From contig JBBQUP010000012.1 of the NCBI GenBank assembly GCA_038212305.1, positions 1 through 48,174 of the forward strand: a stretch of DNA of 48,174 bases, written 5' to 3'. A program made the position numbers and the translations under genes. Source of the stretch: JBBQUP01 sp038212305. GTDB taxonomy: Bacteria; Bacteroidota; Bacteroidia; Bacteroidales; Marinilabiliaceae. Every line of letters begins with the position of its first letter. The first letter of the stretch is position 1. Shown one piece after another: positions 18,110 through 27,280 of the stretch. The notes under the pieces were generated by a model, which saw nothing but the letters and a program-made list of their open reading frames with translations, was not told the origin of the DNA and did no database searches.

Positions 18110-20158
18110 TTAATCATTTAAAGGTTCAACGAGAACCGCAAATCCACCACCTGCTCCCATTCGGATAGATAATTCCGTGCGGTTGTCAACCTGTTTTATC
18201 TCTATTTCATACGCTTCAGGATTTGATAAGTAATCCGTATTTTTTGCATCTTTATATATGGTTGCCTGGTAGCTTTTACCTGTCTCCAAATAATCGAATG
18301 GTAAATTAATAATACGTTCTTTTTCGTTAGTAATGCCTCCAACAAACCACTTTTCACCCGATCTGCGGGCAATTGTAATAAACTCACCTATTTCGCCATT
18401 GAGAACGGCAGTTGTATCAATGTCGGCATTAAAATTTCTAATAAAATTAAATGCATCGTTACCCTGGTAGTTTTCAATCAAGTCTGAAGCCATTTGCAAT
18501 GGACTGTAGAGCACAACCATTAATCCCAATTGCTTGCTTAATGTTGTGTGCACACGTGCTTGAAAGCCTTTATCGCCAGGTTGCCATTTCACCAGCTTAT
18601 CTGCGTATCGCTTGTACAGTAGGTCGAAAATGCCAGGTGTATAATCAATTGGGCCAGCAATCATTCGGGTATATGGTAAAATGGCGGTATGCGAAGGTGG
18701 ATTACCTGTGCTCCATCCATTCCATTCCATTCCACGCACGCCTTCTCCTGTCATAAGATTTGGATAGGTTCGTCGAATGCCAGTTGGTTTAATGGGCTCA
18801 TGAACGTCGATCATAATTTTATTTTCGGCAGCTTTTTGTACAACACGCTCGTAATGGTTCACCATCCATTGCCCGTGGTGAAATTGTCCTTTAGGCCGTA
18901 TAGTTCCAGCGTAGCCGGTTTTTACCGCATTAATTCCTAGGTGATTATAAAGCACCAATGCTGAATCGAGATGGCGTTCAAACATGGGGATATTACCACC
19001 TGTTTCGAGATGCCCAATGATATGTACTTCTTTTGATTTAGCGTAAGCAGTAACTTTTTTCAGGTCAAAATCAGGATATGGTGTAACGTAGTCAAAGTTG
19101 TCTTCACCTCCCCACTCTTCCCATCCAGTGTTCCAACCTTCGAACAACACACCATCTACGTTGTTTTTAGCAGCAAAATCGATGTACTCCAGTGCATTTT
19201 CGGTAGTAGCCCCATGTCGTTTGCCTGCATCCCATGTTTGATAACCAATGTGCATACCCCACCAGATACCTATATATTTCATAGGTTTAATCCAGCTTTC
19301 ATCTTTAATAACTGATGGTTCATTTAAGTTTACAATTAAATTAGATGCGACAAGATCTTTCGGCTTTTCGACAAGGTGAATAGTTCGCCAAGGGGTAGTT
19401 ATGCTGCCTTTTGCTTTAACCAAGTCCCCATCGGGCCATGGCACAAGCGTTGCTTTCAAACAGGTATTGCATTTCTCCTGTTTTAACAGTGTCATGTCTG
19501 GGTAATCAATTAGTGCTGCTTCATGTATGCACATAACCAAGCCTTTTTCGGACTGCATGGTTACGGGCGTATTTGCAGTGCTAAGTTGCGATAAACGCGA
19601 TTTTGTATAGAGTTTTTCATAACTGTCATAATCAGCCACTGTCCACCAAGTGGTAGGGTTGTCGTAGAAATTAAACTCTGTTAACTCATTGCTTATGCAC
19701 ACTGAATCGGAGGGATTACCCGTAAGCTGGTATCTAAAGCCAAATCCATCATCAAAGACTCTGAAAACTACTGATAGGGTGCTAAGTTTTGGGGTTTTTG
19801 AATTAAACTGTATGGCCATTTCGTTGTATCTACAGTTGACCTTTTTGGTTTCACCCCAGTTTCGTTCCCAAGGTTCGTTTACTTCGCGATATTCAACACT
19901 TGCAATGGTCAATCCTTGAGAGATGTCGCCTAATTGTCGAACAACAAAGCCTAAGTAGGATGTATCCATTACAGCCAAACAATCATAGTTTACGGTATAA
20001 AAGGCTTGGCCTTTTTGATCAAGACCTAGATTCAGAGCAATCAATCCGTTGGGCGATTGCACTTTGCTTTGTTGTAGTGGCTTTTTAGTACATGCTCCAA
20101 TGCCAAAACCCAACAACACTAGAATAACAACAAATGATAAATTTTTACGATGTAACAT
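18110..20158 (-). CDS. GH97 glycosidase lipoprotein, inverting (SusB-like alpha-glucosidase) type
   Basis: A 682-aa GH97 enzyme with lipobox GIGAC (Cys 23). An N-terminal beta-sandwich (VQSPNGLIALNLGLDQ) leads into a (beta/alpha)8 barrel containing GIWWGMHIG, EGWNTGWEEWG and a C-terminal beta-domain. Glu residues match the inverting SusB set: GHLETGG (about 387), DVHEPIKPTG (about 452) and GEGVRGMEWN (about 476). The Asp nucleophile of retaining GH97 alpha-galactosidases is absent; that strand reads VKTGYAG. I infer an inverting exo-acting alpha-glucosidase that binds calcium through the Glu cluster, probably periplasmic. It lies 73 bp after the small lipoprotein gene, separated by a terminator-like hairpin, and 35 bp before the lyase. 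Confidence 0.92.
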   Translation of the reverse strand: MLHRKNLSFVVILVLLGFGIGACTKKPLQQSKVQSPNGLIALNLGLDQKGQAFYTVNYDCLAVMDTSYLGFVVRQLGDISQGLTIASVEYREVNEPWERNWGETKKVNCRYNEMAIQFNSKTPKLSTLSVVFRVFDDGFGFRYQLTGNPSDSVCISNELTEFNFYDNPTTWWTVADYDSYEKLYTKSRLSQLSTANTPVTMQSEKGLVMCIHEAALIDYPDMTLLKQEKCNTCLKATLVPWPDGDLVKAKGSITTPWRTIHLVEKPKDLVASNLIVNLNEPSVIKDESWIKPMKYIGIWWGMHIGYQTWDAGKRHGATTENALEYIDFAAKNNVDGVLFEGWNTGWEEWGGEDNFDYVTPYPDFDLKKVTAYAKSKEVHIIGHLETGGNIPMFERHLDSALVLYNHLGINAVKTGYAGTIRPKGQFHHGQWMVNHYERVVQKAAENKIMIDVHEPIKPTGIRRTYPNLMTGEGVRGMEWNGWSTGNPPSHTAILPYTRMIAGPIDYTPGIFDLLYKRYADKLVKWQPGDKGFQARVHTTLSKQLGLMVVLYSPLQMASDLIENYQGNDAFNFIRNFNADIDTTAVLNGEIGEFITIARRSGEKWFVGGITNEKERIINLPFDYLETGKSYQATIYKDAKNTDYLSNPEAYEIEIKQVDNRTELSIRMGAGGGFAVLVEPLND

Positions 20159-20174
20159 AACTATTTATTTAATT

Positions 20175-20219
20175 TACAAAAATTAGCTACCCCTTTTGGA
20201 AATCGAAAAAAGGAGTAGC
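20175..20219 (-). terminator. Terminator-like hairpin inside the PUL 2 operon
   Basis: On the minus strand, arms at 20215-20219/20186-20190 (GCTAC/GTAGC) extend over a mismatch into CCTTTT/AAAAGG, followed by UAAUUUUUG. It lies in the 73-bp gap between the small lipoprotein gene and GH97. As a weak terminator it would let susCD and the binding protein be made in excess of the two enzymes downstream. Confidence 0.5.
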
Positions 20220-20231
20220 AAAAAGAACTAT

Positions 20232-20981
20232 CTACTGTACCAAATAATCTACAATTTGAACTCTTTCGCTGGTTGCAATTTGGTTCTCCAATCCCCAACC
20301 TCCAATACCTGTGGCAGTATATACAATTTTCTTTTTGCCAAAAGTAGTGTAACGATAACGCACATTGTAATCTACCCCCCCCGCTTTACTAAGCGTAACG
20401 CCCGTTATGCCATAATATCCTTTATTATTAGCCTGTAGGTAGTCGTCGTAGCAATTGTTAATTGAAAAGCGTATGGAGTCTTTGCCATTTACATCCTTAA
20501 ATGGGATTAAGGCAGACATCATAATGTTTCCTTCGTATTTTGTGAGATTCGGAGCCGTTAAAAGCTTACCCATTTCGGTATAAAAATTTTTAAATGACAA
20601 TATTTCCAATCCCAATAGAGGAGAAATGGTTTCTATAATAACTGGAGGTAAAGCCTGTTCTGCTAATTTCGCTGCGGATTCGCTGTTGTATTGGTAGCTG
20701 TAGTTTTTGTAGGTAACGGCGCGCTCTCCTGGCCATACCACAAATGCATCGCCTTGGCCAGTGTTAATAAAAGTGATGTCTTTATTAACGTACAGAACAT
20801 CATTGTTTTGTGTTAAATTACCTTCTTTATCTTTTGACTCGATTCGAAATGAGGCAACAACATCTGCTATCTCATCTTTTTTACAAGCGGAAAAAGCCAT
20901 AGGCAAACACAGTGCTAGCCATATATATCTTGTTTTCATATGATTATATTTTGTTTTTAAATGCTTTATGAAACTCGCCAT
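20232..20981 (-). CDS. Small SusE-position lipoprotein of unknown fold
   Basis: A 249-aa lipoprotein with lipobox AFSAC (Cys 33), followed by KKDE. The mature part starts VVASFRIESKD and contains DVLYVNKDITFINTGQGDAFVVWPGER, which resembles the beginning of PKD/SusE-type Ig domains; the rest (TAPNLTKYEGNIMMSALIPF, GVTLSKAGGVDYNVRYRYT) I do not recognise. It lies directly after susD, the SusE/F position, so a surface glycan-binding role is likely but unproven. Two starts are possible: the ATG at 20981 has an AAAGGAGGT Shine-Dalgarno 8 nt upstream, unusual in this phylum, while the in-frame ATG at 20939 has the A-rich leader typical of Bacteroidota and gives a shorter signal peptide (MKTRYIWLALCLPMAFSAC). 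Confidence 0.75.
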   Translation of the reverse strand: MASFIKHLKTKYNHMKTRYIWLALCLPMAFSACKKDEIADVVASFRIESKDKEGNLTQNNDVLYVNKDITFINTGQGDAFVVWPGERAVTYKNYSYQYNSESAAKLAEQALPPVIIETISPLLGLEILSFKNFYTEMGKLLTAPNLTKYEGNIMMSALIPFKDVNGKDSIRFSINNCYDDYLQANNKGYYGITGVTLSKAGGVDYNVRYRYTTFGKKKIVYTATGIGGWGLENQIATSERVQIVDYLVQ

Positions 20982-21020
20982 GTTAAGTTACCTCCTTTAT
21001 GAGCGGATTCTCCACATGGC
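20977..21020 (-). promoter_or_regulatory. Hairpin pairing the start codon, strong Shine-Dalgarno in its loop
   Basis: On the minus strand GCCATGT (21020-21014) can pair with ACATGGC (20983-20977), which contains the ATG at 20981. The loop carries AAAGGAGGT. The arrangement could modulate initiation of the small lipoprotein after susD. It might also be chance, since the arms are only 7 bp. Confidence 0.3.
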
Positions 21021-21046
21021 TCGTTTAATCTGTTATCTATTTAATG

Positions 21047-22723
21047 TTAATAACCAGGATTTTGAGCAATGTTGGAATTTTTATCCAAAACATTTTGTGG
21101 TATTGGAAAATAGCGATTGTGTAGCTGCGGATTGCGTCCATTTGCAGTCATTACCTCCATAAAATTATCCCATCGTACTAAATCCCACCATCTTTTGGCT
21201 TCTTGAAAAAACTCTTTGCGTCGTTCAAGCATCATTGCTGCTTTAAATTCGGTATAGTTTAAACCTGCCGGTATATCAAAGGCTGTTGATTCATAAGCTC
21301 TTCGCCGAACTTCATTAATTGCCTCATAGGCAACATCGGTTGGCCCATTGTTAATTTCATTATTCACTTCAGCTAACATTAATAACACTTCGGCATAGCG
21401 AAACACTTTAAAGTTATGGTCATCCAAGTTTGCAAACGGATCGACAGTACCGCTTCTGTCGGCGAATTTACCTAAATGAGGTCGCGCAATTCGTTTAGAA
21501 CCTTGAAATTCCCAATATTCAAAATCAACCTGATTATCTACATAAAATCGCTTTGTTTCGTCGGTTAAAACACTGGTTCTTTCAATGTATGGAACATTGT
21601 TAGCATCAAAATGCTTTTCGGTTCCAGCGTATGCATCCAATAAATCTTGCTTTAAAATAAAGCTGGATACATATGCTTTCTTTCTGGTATCTTGGTTGTC
21701 AATTGTGTTATATAACTCAAGGCTTGGAATGTTATTTCCCCAACCAGGATTAAAGCCTGCTCTATCGATGGGCATGTAATTGGTTGTATATCGGCCTGGC
21801 GAGCCATTTAAAGCGATATCAATGCCATTATTGCCAATGTCGAAAATCACCTCTCTGTTGCTGTATTCGTATTTTATTTGCCATAGAGTCATGTACTCAT
21901 CAAGCGCAAATCCACCATTATTTTTAATATCCAGCAAAAGTTCTTGTGAGCGAGCCAACCACTCACTGTTCTTTTTAACTATGTATTCGGTACCCGGACC
22001 TGCTGATGTAAGATATACTTTGGCTAATAGTGTTTTTGCAGCCCATTGCGTGGCACGTCCTTTTTCATTCCCATCCCATTTTATGGGTAACATGTTGTTG
22101 GTTACGACCTCTTCAAGTTCAGCGACTATAAAATCATACACTTCGTTGATTGAATTTCGAGTTTGAACAGCTGATTTTTCAAAATCCTCGTTGGTGATAG
22201 GTACTTTTGTAACCAATGGTACTCCACCATAAACACGGACCAAATTAAAATAGGAATGCGCCCTTAAAAACATAGCTTGTCCAGCACCTATGGAATTATT
22301 TACTTTATCAACATCGCGCAAAACCATGTTACAAGCCGATATAACATTATATGCATTTGGCCAAATATCAGAAATGTGGCTATTAGCTGGGGTGAAACTA
22401 AATTTATCCAGATCAAGACGTGCAGATGAAGTACTTTCTCCTGCAATATAATCAGCATCGTCGCTGGTTAAGTCACTTAAAAAAACAAACGATCGCCCGT
22501 AATAGCCATAATTACCAGCAGTACCCATTAATGCTGCATAAGCGTTATTAATCAAATAATTTGTGGATGCTGCGTCATCAGAAATGTTTCCACTTAAGTA
22601 TTTATCTTTTGGTACAATTTCTAAATCAACACAAGCAACTAACATAACAGTTGCTAGACCAATAGAAGCCAGTTTGCCCCAGTTTTTTAGGTTAAATATT
22701 CTTAATAGATTCATGATCATCAT
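21047..22723 (-). CDS. susD: SusD/RagB-family nutrient-binding outer-membrane lipoprotein (PUL 2)
   Basis: A 558-aa SusD homolog with lipobox LVAC (Cys 31) and the typical beginning VDLEIVPKDKYL. GQAMFLRAHSYFNLVRVYGGVPLV is the SusD helix signature. FRYAEVLLMLAEVNNEI and MLERRKEFFQEAKRWWDLVRW follow, and the protein ends RYFPIPQNVLDKNSNIAQNPGY as most family members do. It pairs with the SusC encoded just upstream (9-bp gap). The start is uncertain within MMIMNLL; any of the three Met codons gives the same signal peptide. Confidence 0.96.
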   Translation of the reverse strand: MMIMNLLRIFNLKNWGKLASIGLATVMLVACVDLEIVPKDKYLSGNISDDAASTNYLINNAYAALMGTAGNYGYYGRSFVFLSDLTSDDADYIAGESTSSARLDLDKFSFTPANSHISDIWPNAYNVISACNMVLRDVDKVNNSIGAGQAMFLRAHSYFNLVRVYGGVPLVTKVPITNEDFEKSAVQTRNSINEVYDFIVAELEEVVTNNMLPIKWDGNEKGRATQWAAKTLLAKVYLTSAGPGTEYIVKKNSEWLARSQELLLDIKNNGGFALDEYMTLWQIKYEYSNREVIFDIGNNGIDIALNGSPGRYTTNYMPIDRAGFNPGWGNNIPSLELYNTIDNQDTRKKAYVSSFILKQDLLDAYAGTEKHFDANNVPYIERTSVLTDETKRFYVDNQVDFEYWEFQGSKRIARPHLGKFADRSGTVDPFANLDDHNFKVFRYAEVLLMLAEVNNEINNGPTDVAYEAINEVRRRAYESTAFDIPAGLNYTEFKAAMMLERRKEFFQEAKRWWDLVRWDNFMEVMTANGRNPQLHNRYFPIPQNVLDKNSNIAQNPGY

Positions 22724-22732
22724 TTTATTAGA

Positions 22733-25700
22733 TTAGAGTCCCAATTGAATTCCAAAAGCAAACGAGCGAGTGGATGGATATACACCTAAATCGAGGTTTT
22801 GAGAAACACTACCACCAGAGCTGTAACTTAACTCGGGATCATAGCCAGTGTAGTTGGTAATGGTGAAATAGTTCTGAAGACTCACATAAAATCTTAATCT
22901 ACTGATATTGGCTCTGTTTAGCATTATTATAGGTAAGCTATATCCTAATTGAATGTCTCGAAATTTAAGGAAAGAACCATATTCAATATATTGGCTACTA
23001 CTTAGATTAAGTGTTTTGCCAGCCCCTTGAACATCGGTATTGCGATTGTCGGGTGTCCATCGGTTCAGCAAACGAGTAGATAAATTGGTGTTTCCATTGG
23101 GATTGTCAATTTCATAACGAGTCATGTTATAAACATCAGCTCCTACAACCCCTTGAATAAAGAGTTTAAAATCCCAGTTGCGATAAGTAACTTCGTTGTT
23201 GAAACCAAAAACAAAATCGGGTTCTGGAGATCCAATGACCGCTCGGTCATTTGCATCCACTTTCCCATCGTTGTTAATGTCTTTAAATCTTGCAAAACCT
23301 TCAGGTTTTAATGGGTTTGATAAATATGGATAGGAGGTTATATCGGTATAAACCACGTTATTATCACTGAAAACGCCATCGTAAACATATCCCCAAAAAG
23401 CACCAACAGGTTTGCCTTCTCGTAAAACATTTGGTTGATCACTCATTATTCCATTGTATGGGCCATAAAAAATATCCCCATCGGGAAGGCTTTTTACCTT
23501 ATTGCGATTGAAACTGTAATTAAGCGTGGTTGTCCAACTGAATTTCTCTGAATTTAAATTGTTTGTGGTTAAAGCAATTTCTAATCCTTGGTTAGTTAGC
23601 GTTCCTTCATTAACGCGTCGAGTTGATGTTAATGCGCCATCAGGTGTTTGGCGTTCTAAAAGCAAGTCGGTTGTTTCTTTAAAATAGTAATCTGCCACCA
23701 AATTTACACGTTGATCGAAAACGCCAAGATCAACCCCAATGTTGGTTTGGGAAGAGGTTTCCCAAGTTAGGTTTTCGTTGGGACTACTACTGGCAATAAA
23801 TTTAAGTTGGCCTATGTTGTTAAAAATAGCTGGGCCGCGCAAGGTAGAATTAAATACAAAATACGACTCGTAAGCACCTAGTACTGAGTAGTTACCCGTT
23901 ATGCCCCATCCGGCACGAAGTTTTAAATTCGAAATCCATTCGATAGATTTAACGAAATTTTCTTCACTTAAGCGCCAACCAGCACTGAATGCAGGAAAGG
24001 TTCCCCATTTATTCCCTGTTGAAAATCTGGAACTGCCATCGCGGCGTACAGAAGCCGTTAGAAAATACTTTTCGTTATAGTTATAAAACAAGCGTCCCAG
24101 ACCGGACATGAGCGCATATTCCACATCACTTGAATGAAGAGTTGCATTGGTAGCACCTCCTAAGTTGTTGTATTTTAATAAGTCAGATGGGAAGCCTGTT
24201 CCAGTACCATAAAAGCCACGGTAATTCTCATATTCTTGCGAATAAGCAGCCGTTACCATTATGTTATGTTTTCCAAAGCTTTTGGAGTAATTAAGGATGT
24301 TTTCTTGACTCCATTTCCAATTTTGGTTTGTGCTTTGCCCTCCAATGCCTCCTAGTTGTCCTGCTACATATACCACTTCTCTGCTCCAATAGCTTCTTCC
24401 ATTTTGCAATTGAGCAGTTACTCCGAGAGTGGTTTTAAAAGTCAAGCCAGGTAACAAATTAAAATCCAACTGAGTGTAATTGTAAATAAAGTTTTTGGTA
24501 TTGTCATTGTCATATCCATCAATAATTGAAACTGGATTTGTTTTAAACGACATATTCGAATAATCGCCTACCTCGTTTTGGACAGGCAAATTTGGATAAA
24601 ATGTTAAAGCTGAGTTTGATAAAGATGGATTGCCTCCATAGCCCGAAGTATTAGAATTGGTACGATTGGTCAAGCTACGGGCATAGTATAGTGTGTTGTC
24701 AACAGTAAACCAGCTCGTTAGTTTTGAGTTTATACGCGACCGTATGCTTCCTCGATTAAAGCCTGATTTTTTGACAATTCCTTTCTCGTCTAAATAGTTT
24801 GCCGATAATGCGTAAGTGGTTTTTTTGTTTCCCCCAGAAATGTTTAACTGATAATTTTGGTGAAATCCATTTTGATAAACCTCATCTTGCCAATCGGTAT
24901 TGATGCCATTCCATGACGTTGTTTGAGGATTAGTGCCATTAAGCTCGGTATAGAAATCATGGAATTGCTGTCCATTCATCATTTCTATTTTGTTTTGGAT
25001 GCTTGTGGCCGTAAGCGTACTCGTGAAATCCACTTTCGCTTGTCCGTTTTCGCCAACAATTGTGGTAATAATAATTACACCATTCGAACCTCTCGATCCG
25101 TAAATAGCTGTTGCCGAAGCATCTTTTAGCACTTCAATCGACTTGATGTCTCGGGGGTTAATGCTACTTAGGTCGCCTGCCAAAGTAAATCCATCAACCA
25201 CAATTAGCGGTTGGTTACTTCCATTAACTGAGTTAATACCGCGGATAGAAATGTTTGGCGTACTACCTGGCGAAGCGTCATTGGTATTAATTTGCACCCC
25301 GGAAACTCGACCTTTTAAACTTTCGGCCGCATTACTAACCGATATTTGTTGCAATTGCTCCTCGTTAACAGAGGCTACAGAACCAGTAACATCACTCTTT
25401 TTTTGCACACCGTATCCTACCACTACTATTTCTTCCAAACCAGTAGTTTCAGATGTGAGGGCAACGTTGTGGACTGATGCTTGAGCTACAACATACTCTT
25501 CGGTAAGCATACCAATAAACGAATATACCAGCGTTTCAGCCGGCGTAGCGTCAATTGTGTAAAATCCATTTCCGTTTGTGATGGTTCCCGATGTGGAGTT
25601 TTTAATTAAAACCGTAACGCCTGGCATGGGTTCGTTTGATAGCCCATCGGTTATTGTACCGCTTATTCTCACTTTTCCATCTTGCGCAAAGGCATCGTTG

Positions 25701-25783
25701 GAGTTAGCCAGCTGAATTATTGCCAATAAAAAGAAGGCTAAGGTCACCCTGCTACAAACTATCTGCCAAATTCTTGATGTCAT
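22733..25783 (-). CDS. susC: SusC/RagA-family TonB-dependent outer-membrane transporter (PUL 2)
   Basis: A 1016-aa SusC homolog: signal peptide (about 1-34, ending DAFAQ), carboxypeptidase-D regulatory-like domain (about 38-115, ISGTITDGLSNEPMPGVTV), TonB-box region LEEIVVVGYGVQKK, plug (about 128-235, with VDGFTLAGDLSSINPRDI and LKDASATAIYGSRGSNGV) and a beta-barrel ending SFAFGIQLGL. The sequence is clearly divergent from the PUL 1 SusC, so the two loci probably import different oligosaccharides. It lies 15 bp after the CBM96-like gene that opens the operon. Confidence 0.96.
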   Translation of the reverse strand: MTSRIWQIVCSRVTLAFFLLAIIQLANSNDAFAQDGKVRISGTITDGLSNEPMPGVTVLIKNSTSGTITNGNGFYTIDATPAETLVYSFIGMLTEEYVVAQASVHNVALTSETTGLEEIVVVGYGVQKKSDVTGSVASVNEEQLQQISVSNAAESLKGRVSGVQINTNDASPGSTPNISIRGINSVNGSNQPLIVVDGFTLAGDLSSINPRDIKSIEVLKDASATAIYGSRGSNGVIIITTIVGENGQAKVDFTSTLTATSIQNKIEMMNGQQFHDFYTELNGTNPQTTSWNGINTDWQDEVYQNGFHQNYQLNISGGNKKTTYALSANYLDEKGIVKKSGFNRGSIRSRINSKLTSWFTVDNTLYYARSLTNRTNSNTSGYGGNPSLSNSALTFYPNLPVQNEVGDYSNMSFKTNPVSIIDGYDNDNTKNFIYNYTQLDFNLLPGLTFKTTLGVTAQLQNGRSYWSREVVYVAGQLGGIGGQSTNQNWKWSQENILNYSKSFGKHNIMVTAAYSQEYENYRGFYGTGTGFPSDLLKYNNLGGATNATLHSSDVEYALMSGLGRLFYNYNEKYFLTASVRRDGSSRFSTGNKWGTFPAFSAGWRLSEENFVKSIEWISNLKLRAGWGITGNYSVLGAYESYFVFNSTLRGPAIFNNIGQLKFIASSSPNENLTWETSSQTNIGVDLGVFDQRVNLVADYYFKETTDLLLERQTPDGALTSTRRVNEGTLTNQGLEIALTTNNLNSEKFSWTTTLNYSFNRNKVKSLPDGDIFYGPYNGIMSDQPNVLREGKPVGAFWGYVYDGVFSDNNVVYTDITSYPYLSNPLKPEGFARFKDINNDGKVDANDRAVIGSPEPDFVFGFNNEVTYRNWDFKLFIQGVVGADVYNMTRYEIDNPNGNTNLSTRLLNRWTPDNRNTDVQGAGKTLNLSSSQYIEYGSFLKFRDIQLGYSLPIIMLNRANISRLRFYVSLQNYFTITNYTGYDPELSYSSGGSVSQNLDLGVYPSTRSFAFGIQLGL

Positions 25784-25798
25784 AAATTGTATTTTTGA

Positions 25799-26893
25799 TT
25801 ATTTTTTAATGACTTTTTTGATGTCAACACTTATTCCATCCAAGCTAAAGGTTTTCACATAATAAATACCAGTTTTTTGATTTGAGAAATTAATGGTTGT
25901 TTGTGTGCTGTTTAACGACGATTTAGTTATTACTAATTCACCAGTTATCGAAAACACTTCAATCTTATCGAAACTCTTTAATGAAGATGAAAGAATTAAT
26001 TCATCGCCTATTAGAGTTGAATTAAAGGTTACAAAACCATTTTTTTTAGGTTTAGCAATTGCTGTAACTCCATCAACAGTAACTTTTAACGCTGCGGCTT
26101 TTGTGATGTCTTGCTCTTTTGTAATCATATCCACAAACTCTTCGGGAAAAATTCCGGTTGGTTTTGATTCAGTGGCAACAACCAATACTATCGTTTTATT
26201 GGTATCGTCTTTAATGGCTTGCAAAAGATCGCTGTGATTAATGGTAACAGTTGTAGCTCCATCGGGACGGGAGAATTTGGCACCAATAGGCTTTAAGACT
26301 GTTGAGAAGTAATTATAGTTTCCATCCAATTCATCGGCCGCAGCACCTTCTTCAAGGCCTGGCGCGCTGTCAGCACACAATACTTTTTCAAATCCTGGGT
26401 TAAATGTTCCTGCTGTTTGATCAAATACCGGAGTCCATCCACTTCCATTGGTTGCGTGTTTTTCAATGTAAAACTCACCTTCTTCATCAATATAACCACT
26501 CCAATCGCGTCCACCAGCATATTTATCTTCAAGTGCATACAATTTTATATTGCTGCGTGCAGTAGAATTTACACAGTTAAAAATTAAGCTTGCATCAGTA
26601 GCTGTTTTTCCAACCAGACTAGTTAGGTCAAAACGCAAGTACATACAATACATGTACTTTGGAGAAATATTAATCATGCCACCGTCTTTGTTTGAGGCGC
26701 CTGTTGCCGCGTTAATCCAGGAACTCCATACGGTTTGAGGATTACCAGCCGCAGGATCGGCACCAACTAGCACTCGATTATCAGCACCATATGTTCCGTC
26801 GGCTGTTGTAATAGAGATAACTTGTTGTGCAGTAGCAAAAATTGAGCTTCCCATAAAAATGGAGAACAATAGTAGTAGATGTAATTTTTTCAT
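25799..26893 (-). CDS. CBM96/DNRLRE-like secreted binding protein with T9SS sorting domain
   Basis: A 364-aa protein: signal peptide (about 1-22, ending ATAQ), one DNRLRE/CBM96-like module (about 24-262), and a T9SS type A sorting domain (about 285-364, ending GIYYVKTFSLDGISVDIKKVIKK). The module has YLRFDLTSLVGK, SNIKLYALEDKYAG, GSGWTPVFDQ and NKTIVLVVATES, matching the strands of the two modules in the lyase at 13698-18074. No catalytic domain is visible, so I infer a secreted or surface-anchored polysaccharide-binding protein. It opens the PUL 2 operon, 15 bp ahead of susC, which is unusual because stand-alone binding proteins normally follow susD. CBM96 was defined on alginate; the ligand here is not known. 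Confidence 0.75.
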   Translation of the reverse strand: MKKLHLLLLFSIFMGSSIFATAQQVISITTADGTYGADNRVLVGADPAAGNPQTVWSSWINAATGASNKDGGMINISPKYMYCMYLRFDLTSLVGKTATDASLIFNCVNSTARSNIKLYALEDKYAGGRDWSGYIDEEGEFYIEKHATNGSGWTPVFDQTAGTFNPGFEKVLCADSAPGLEEGAAADELDGNYNYFSTVLKPIGAKFSRPDGATTVTINHSDLLQAIKDDTNKTIVLVVATESKPTGIFPEEFVDMITKEQDITKAAALKVTVDGVTAIAKPKKNGFVTFNSTLIGDELILSSSLKSFDKIEVFSITGELVITKSSLNSTQTTINFSNQKTGIYYVKTFSLDGISVDIKKVIKK

Positions 26894-27280
26894 CCTTATA
26901 AGTTTTAGTAATTAAATGAATTTGTTGTGAATTGTTAAGATTATACAAAATTGGTTATTCTGCTTTTCTCAGGCGATGTCATCCATCTCTAAAAAGATGT
27001 ATTAGATTACAATTCGTGTTATGAAAATGTCAATAAGGTGTAATTTTCGTTCACAACAGCTAGTTGGTGTATGTGAAATCAACCAAAAATTTTGTCATTC
27101 TCATCACCTCTGAAAAAACAGAAATCGCAAGAGCTGCAAGACGTAATAAGAGCAATCTGATGTGTGACATGAACCATTTTTACACCCAAAATGGTTTTTG
27201 TTTTCAACCCTCGAAACTTTTTGTTAATTTGTATGAATGATTGAAATGGTTTTCTTTGTTTGACGAACCTAATTTTAGCT
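26894..27280. promoter_or_regulatory. Divergent control region between PUL 2 and the hybrid regulator
   Basis: This 387-bp stretch has no gene. It must contain the leftward PUL 2 promoter and the rightward regulator promoter. On the plus strand TTAATTTG (27224-27231) is one base off the Bacteroidota -7 consensus and sits about 50 bp before the regulator ATG. I could not find a convincing leftward promoter. The clearest signal is the inverted repeat listed at 27172-27196. Confidence 0.5.
27172..27196. promoter_or_regulatory. Perfect 9-bp inverted repeat, candidate operator
   Basis: AACCATTTT (27172-27180), a 7-nt spacer, then AAAATGGTT (27188-27196): a perfect dyad typical of a dimeric regulator site. 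It ends about 85 bp upstream of the regulator ATG and overlaps the region where its -33 element would fall, so it may be an autoregulatory site or a shared operator for both directions. Confidence 0.4.

Noticed and set aside
13717..27000. The possibility that PUL 2 targets starch because it has SusC, SusD and GH97
   Set aside because: There is no GH13 enzyme or SusE/F starch-binding pattern, and the secreted enzyme is a heparinase-type lyase; GH97 alone does not indicate starch.
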